The notes under the pieces are model-generated. The model searched no databases and had not been told where the DNA came from. It was given only the letters and a program-made list of their open reading frames with translations. A stretch of DNA of 64,000 nt from assembly GCF_014235185.1 (NCBI RefSeq), contig NZ_CP060131.1, positions 5,215,501 to 5,279,500 on the forward strand, in the 5' to 3' direction. Below are positions 61,577 through 64,000 of the stretch, in pieces. Numbering within the stretch: position 1 is the first letter of the stretch; the number at the start of each line of letters is the position of its first letter. Source of the DNA: Pseudonocardia petroleophila (GTDB taxonomy: Bacteria; Actinomycetota; Actinomycetes; Mycobacteriales; Pseudonocardiaceae). Position numbers and translations under genes: made by a program.

Positions 61577-62203
61577 TCAGGCCCTGGGCGGGTTGAGACC
61601 CTCGACGACGGCCTCCGCGACGGCCTTCATCGTCGTGCGCCGGTCCATCGCGGTGCGCTGGATCCAGCGGAACGCGTCGGGCTCCGACATCGACTGCCGG
61701 CTCATCAGCAGGCCCTTCGCCCGGTCGACGAGCTTGCGCGTCTCCAGTCGGTCGGTGAGCGTGGCGACCTCGTCCTCGAGCGCCTTCTTCTCGGCGAAGC
61801 GGGACACGGCCAGCTCGATCGCGGGCACGAGCTCGTGCCGGGCGAACGGCTTGACCAGGTACGCCATCGCGCCGGCGTCGCGCGCCTGCTCGATGAGCTC
61901 GCGCTGGCTGAACGCCGTGAGCATCACGACGGGCGCGATGCGCTCCCCCACGATCTCGCCGGCCGCGGCGATGCCGTCGACCTTCGGCATCTTGACGTCC
62001 ATGATCACGAGGTCCGGCGTCAGCTCGCGGGCCAGCTTGACCGCCTGCTCCCCGTCACCCGCCTCACCGGCGACGACGTAGCCCTCCTCGCGGAGCATCT
62101 CGGTGAGGTCGAGGCGGATCAGCGCCTCGTCCTCGACCACCAGCACGCGCAGGCCGGTGGTGTCGCCCACGGGCTTGCTCTCCTCGGAAACCGACTGGGT
62201 CAC
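61577..62203 (-). CDS. ANTAR-domain response regulator (PdtaR/Rv1626-like)
   Basis: 208 residues. The receiver domain has VLVVEDEALIRLDLTEMLREEGY (acidic pocket), the phosphoacceptor Asp in DLVIMDVKMPKVDG and Lys in AYLVKPFARHEL. The C-terminal ANTAR domain is LETRKLVDRAKGLLMSRQSMSEPDAFRWIQRTAMDRRTTMKAVAEAVVEG. ANTAR proteins bind paired RNA hairpins and prevent termination. GTG 62203 has AGGGAG 6 bases upstream; the longer frame is unconserved. In mycobacteria the partner kinase PdtaS is elsewhere on the chromosome; none is in this window. Confidence 0.95.
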   Translation of the reverse strand: MTQSVSEESKPVGDTTGLRVLVVEDEALIRLDLTEMLREEGYVVAGEAGDGEQAVKLARELTPDLVIMDVKMPKVDGIAAAGEIVGERIAPVVMLTAFSQRELIEQARDAGAMAYLVKPFARHELVPAIELAVSRFAEKKALEDEVATLTDRLETRKLVDRAKGLLMSRQSMSEPDAFRWIQRTAMDRRTTMKAVAEAVVEGLNPPRA

Positions 62204-62295
62204 CGTTTCTCCCTTACACCGGACGGGGTCGAACCGGAAGGATTCAGAATAGCCGGAGGCCGGGTGGCGACGCGCTGTGATCTCGGGTGAGCCGG

Positions 62296-62301
62296 TATCG
62301 T
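62296..62301 (+). promoter_or_regulatory. -10 element TATCGT upstream of the tRNA-like gene
   Basis: TATCGT lies 10 bases before the first base of the tRNA, so transcription would start about 4 bases before the mature 5' end. The -35 region is unclear. Confidence 0.5.
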
Positions 62302-62311
62302 CATTCTCACG

Positions 62312-62387
62312 GCTCCCGTATCCCAACGGCAGAGGAAGCGCTCTCAAACAGCGTCAAGTGTGGGTTCGAATCCCACCGGGGGCACCA
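62312..62387 (+). tRNA. atypical tRNA with CAA anticodon and short variable loop
   Basis: Acceptor stem GCTCCCG (62312-62318) pairs with CGGGGGC (62377-62383) with one G-U, followed by A and an encoded CCA (to 62387). Anticodon stem GCGCT (62338-62342) pairs with AGCGT (62350-62354); the 7-base loop CTCAAAC puts CAA at 62345-62347 after the invariant T. T arm GTGGG-TTCGAAT-CCCAC is perfect. The D stem has only three good pairs (TCC/GGA). The variable region is 5 bases (CAAGT). CAA would read UUG (Leu), but bacterial tRNA-Leu has a long variable arm, so identity is doubtful. The charging enzyme and role are unknown. Confidence 0.7.
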
Positions 62388-62425
62388 TGCCGACGGGGAC
62401 GCCGGACGGATGGCACGGTGGACCG

Positions 62426-62914
62426 ATGACGAGCCGCGACCGCGACGGGGCCGGCCGGGCCCGCAGCGCCCGCCCCCGGGACGTCACCGGGCGCCCGCTG
62501 CCGCACGGCGCCGCCGGGGTGGAGCGGGTGCCCGAGGACCAGGTGCTCACCGCCGACGAGGCCGTCACCAAGGCGCAGCGCCTGCTCGACGGCGGCAACC
62601 CGTTCGGCGCGCACGAGGTGCTGGAGGGCGCCTGGAAGGCCGCGCCGGAGCCCGAGCGGGAGCTGTGGCGGGGCCTCGCCCAGGTCGCCGTCGGGCTGAC
62701 CCACGCCCAGCGCGGCAACGCCCGCGGGGCCGTCGCGCTGCTGGAGCGGGGCGTCGACCACGTCCGGCGCTGGGTCGGGGACGCCCCCGCCGGCCTCGAC
62801 CTCCCCGGCGTCGCGGACCACGCCGAGGGCCTCGCCGCCCGCATCGCGGGCGGCGCCACCGCGACCCCCGACGACCTGCGGCCCCGCCTCCGCGCGCCTA
62901 CCGTCGGCCCGTGA
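62426..62914 (+). CDS. DUF309 protein
   Basis: 162 residues. A 45-residue Arg/Gly-rich head precedes the DUF309 helical core: LLDGGNPFGAHEVLEGAWKAAPEPERELWRGLAQVAVGLTHAQRGNARGAVALLERG. The conserved F-x-A-H-E-x-x-E-x-x-W and Q-x-x-x-x-x-x-H signature is present. DUF309 members look like metal-dependent hydrolase-type four-helix proteins, without proven activity. ATG 62426 follows GGTGGACC; the frame is open through the tRNA, which is not translated. Ends in a GTGA overlap with the next gene. Confidence 0.85.
   Translation: MTSRDRDGAGRARSARPRDVTGRPLPHGAAGVERVPEDQVLTADEAVTKAQRLLDGGNPFGAHEVLEGAWKAAPEPERELWRGLAQVAVGLTHAQRGNARGAVALLERGVDHVRRWVGDAPAGLDLPGVADHAEGLAARIAGGATATPDDLRPRLRAPTVGP
62899..62904 (+). 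promoter_or_regulatory. -10 element TACCGT inside the DUF309 3' end
   Basis: TACCGT ends 6 bases before GTG 62911, so the methyltransferase could also be made from its own leaderless transcript in addition to coupling with DUF309. Confidence 0.35.
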
Positions 62915-63525
62915 CCGACGCCGTGTTCCCCCCGGGCTTCTTCGACCGCGACGACCCCTCCCCCGACGCCGGGTTCTACGGCCCGCCGCGGCTGGTCACC
63001 CACATCGACGACCGGGCGATCGCCGCGGTCGGGGCGCTGTACGCGGAGCTGGGCGTCGACGGGGACGTGCTCGACCTGTGCTCGTCGTGGATCTCGCACT
63101 TCACGACCCCGCCGCGCCGGCTCGTCGGCCTCGGGATGAACGCGGCGGAGCTCGCCGCCAACCCGGCGCTCGCCGGGCACGTCGTGCGCGACCTCAACGA
63201 CGACCCCACCCTGCCCTTCGACGACGCCTCCTTCGACGACGCCGTCTGCTGCGTCTCCGTCGACTACCTCGTCGAGCCGGTGGCGGTGTTCCGGGAGGTC
63301 GCGCGGGTGCTGCGGCCCGGCGGGCGGTTCGTCGTGACGTTCTCGAACCGGTGCTTCCCGACCAAGGCGATCCGCGGCTGGCTGCACACCGACGACGAGG
63401 GGCACCTGCAGATCGTCAACGCGTTCTTCGTGCTCAGCGAGTGCTTCGGCGAGGTGCGCGGGGGGCGGCGCACGCCGCCGGGCCCCGGTGACCCGCTCTA
63501 CGCCGTGTGGGCCGCCCGCCGCTAG
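62911..63525 (+). CDS. SAM-dependent methyltransferase-like protein
   Basis: 204 residues. The N-terminus PPGFFDRDDPSPDAGFYGPPRLVTHIDDRAIAAVGALYAELG and the core VLDLCSSWISHFTTPP, GLGMNAAELAANPAL, LPFDDASFDDAVCCVSVDYLVEPVAVFREVARVLRPGGRFVVTFSNRCFPTKAIRGW match a conserved class I methyltransferase subgroup in which motif I is DLCSSWxSH rather than D-x-G-x-G-x-G. Substrate unknown. GTG 62911 overlaps the DUF309 stop. Its TAG stop shares the CTAG palindrome with the stop of the convergent reductase gene. Confidence 0.85.
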   Translation: MTDAVFPPGFFDRDDPSPDAGFYGPPRLVTHIDDRAIAAVGALYAELGVDGDVLDLCSSWISHFTTPPRRLVGLGMNAAELAANPALAGHVVRDLNDDPTLPFDDASFDDAVCCVSVDYLVEPVAVFREVARVLRPGGRFVVTFSNRCFPTKAIRGWLHTDDEGHLQIVNAFFVLSECFGEVRGGRRTPPGPGDPLYAVWAARR

Positions 63526-64000
63526 CGGGGCATGCGGCGCCACAGAGCCCGGGGCGCGTGCCGCAGCAGCCCGAACAGCGGGCGCAGCACCCCCGGCACC
63601 CACACCTCGCCGCGGCCGGAGCGCAGCGCGCGGACCGTGGCGTCGGCGACCTGCGCGGGCGTCGAGGAGAACGGGGCGGGCGTCATGCCCGCGGTCATCC
63701 GGCCGGTCACGAACCCGGGCCGGACCAGCAGCAGCCGGACGCCGGAGCCGTGCAGGGCGTCGGCGAGGCCGGAGGCGAACCCGTCGAGGCCCGCCTTCGC
63801 CGACCCGTAGACGTAGTTGGCGCGCCGCACCCGGGCCCCGGCGACCGAGGAGAACACGACGAGGTCCCCGCGGCCCTGCCCCCGCAGGATCTGCGCGAGG
63901 TGGGTGAGCACGGAGACGTGCGCGACGTAGTCGGTGTGCACGACGGCCAGCGCGTGCTCGACGTCGCGCTCGGCGCGCGCCTGCTCGCCGAGTATCCCGA
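63522..64000 (-). CDS. short-chain dehydrogenase, DprE2-like, C-terminal part
   Basis: The last 159 codons are here; the N-terminal NAD(P)-binding region is beyond the right edge. It reads HTDYVAHVSVLTHLAQILRGQGRGDLVVFSSVAGARVRRANYVYGSAKAGLDGFASGL, with catalytic Ser (SSVAG), Tyr (NYVYGSAK) and Lys of classical SDRs. The VRRANYVYGSAKAGLDGF wording is that of DprE2, the reductase making decaprenyl-phospho-arabinose with DprE1. It ends LRHAPRALWRRMPR. DprE1 should lie beyond the right edge if this is the true gene. Confidence 0.8.
   Translation of the reverse strand, partial: GILGEQARAERDVEHALAVVHTDYVAHVSVLTHLAQILRGQGRGDLVVFSSVAGARVRRANYVYGSAKAGLDGFASGLADALHGSGVRLLLVRPGFVTGRMTAGMTPAPFSSTPAQVADATVRALRSGRGEVWVPGVLRPLFGLLRHAPRALWRRMPR

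Noticed and set aside
62312..62387. Ordinary tRNA-Leu(CAA)
   Set aside because: The variable region is 5 bases rather than a long arm, and the D stem is weak, so a standard leucine tRNA is not supported.

Overview
The window is very GC-rich (about 73-75% by eye) and densely coded, with many 4-base GTGA/ATGA overlaps and many GTG starts. Gene content points to an actinomycete of the Pseudonocardiales, most likely Pseudonocardia or a close relative. This is inferred from the fused CoaE-GrpB protein, an ANTAR response regulator, an LCP cell-wall ligase, a GT87 mannosyltransferase, a DprE2-like reductase, a stand-alone LigD-type polymerase and the rpsA-coaE-uvrB order. I see no prophage, insertion sequence, CRISPR array or rRNA.

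Layout. 1-4.3 kb: translation genes on the minus strand (infC, rpmI, rplT, a TrmH/SpoU RNA methyltransferase, an MFS relic, pheS, pheT). 4.4-9.6 kb: a SARP/AfsR-type regulator divergent from a methyltransferase with SARP-like repeats between them, a GNAT-like protein and a broken SnoaL-like gene. 9.6-13.9 kb: uvrA with an SOS-box-like site, a SUKH-like protein and an OsmC-like protein. 13.9-16.8 kb: DUF2617-DUF4247-DUF350-membrane spermidine synthase operon. 17.0-21.6 kb: a complete branched-chain-amino-acid-type ABC operon. 21.8-26.2 kb: an MBL hydrolase, then a TauABC/ThiXYZ-like importer. 26.3-33.8 kb: LCP protein, DPP-IV-like peptidase, EfeO and an interrupted EfeB, and an MFS exporter. 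33.9-43.8 kb: FKBP, phosphoesterase, LigD-like polymerase, monooxygenase, a secreted hydrolase fused to an ABC ATPase with its permease, membrane proteins and GT87. 43.8-51.6 kb: uvrB, DUF402, an ECF sigma factor with a membrane partner, coaE-grpB, a lipoprotein and rpsA. 51.8-55.8 kb: methyltransferase, winged-helix protein with a tandem-duplicated 3' end, BtrH-like protein, thioesterase. 55.8-62.2 kb: a second complete branched-chain-type ABC operon and the ANTAR regulator. 62.3-64 kb: an atypical tRNA, DUF309, methyltransferase and a DprE2-like reductase cut by the window end.

Themes. Three genes are decayed: an MFS relic with an internal deletion, and two genes (SnoaL-like and efeB) each interrupted by a TGA exactly where relatives carry Trp. 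At least eleven starts sit 6-8 bases after a -10-like hexamer (TACCCT, TAGCGT, TAGGGT, TACCGT or GACGAT), the geometry of leaderless mRNAs. Two genes appear to start at CTG inside a CTGA overlap, and infC appears to start at ATC.

The observations most worth following are the hydrolase-TM-ABC ATPase fusion with its permease, the class-I-shaped tRNA with a CAA anticodon, the 11-bp-phased SARP-like site, a nine-residue leader ORF coupled to a DUF2254 gene, and the uncharacterised DUF2617/DUF4247/DUF350/aminopropyltransferase operon. All family calls come from reading the sequence; no database search was run.
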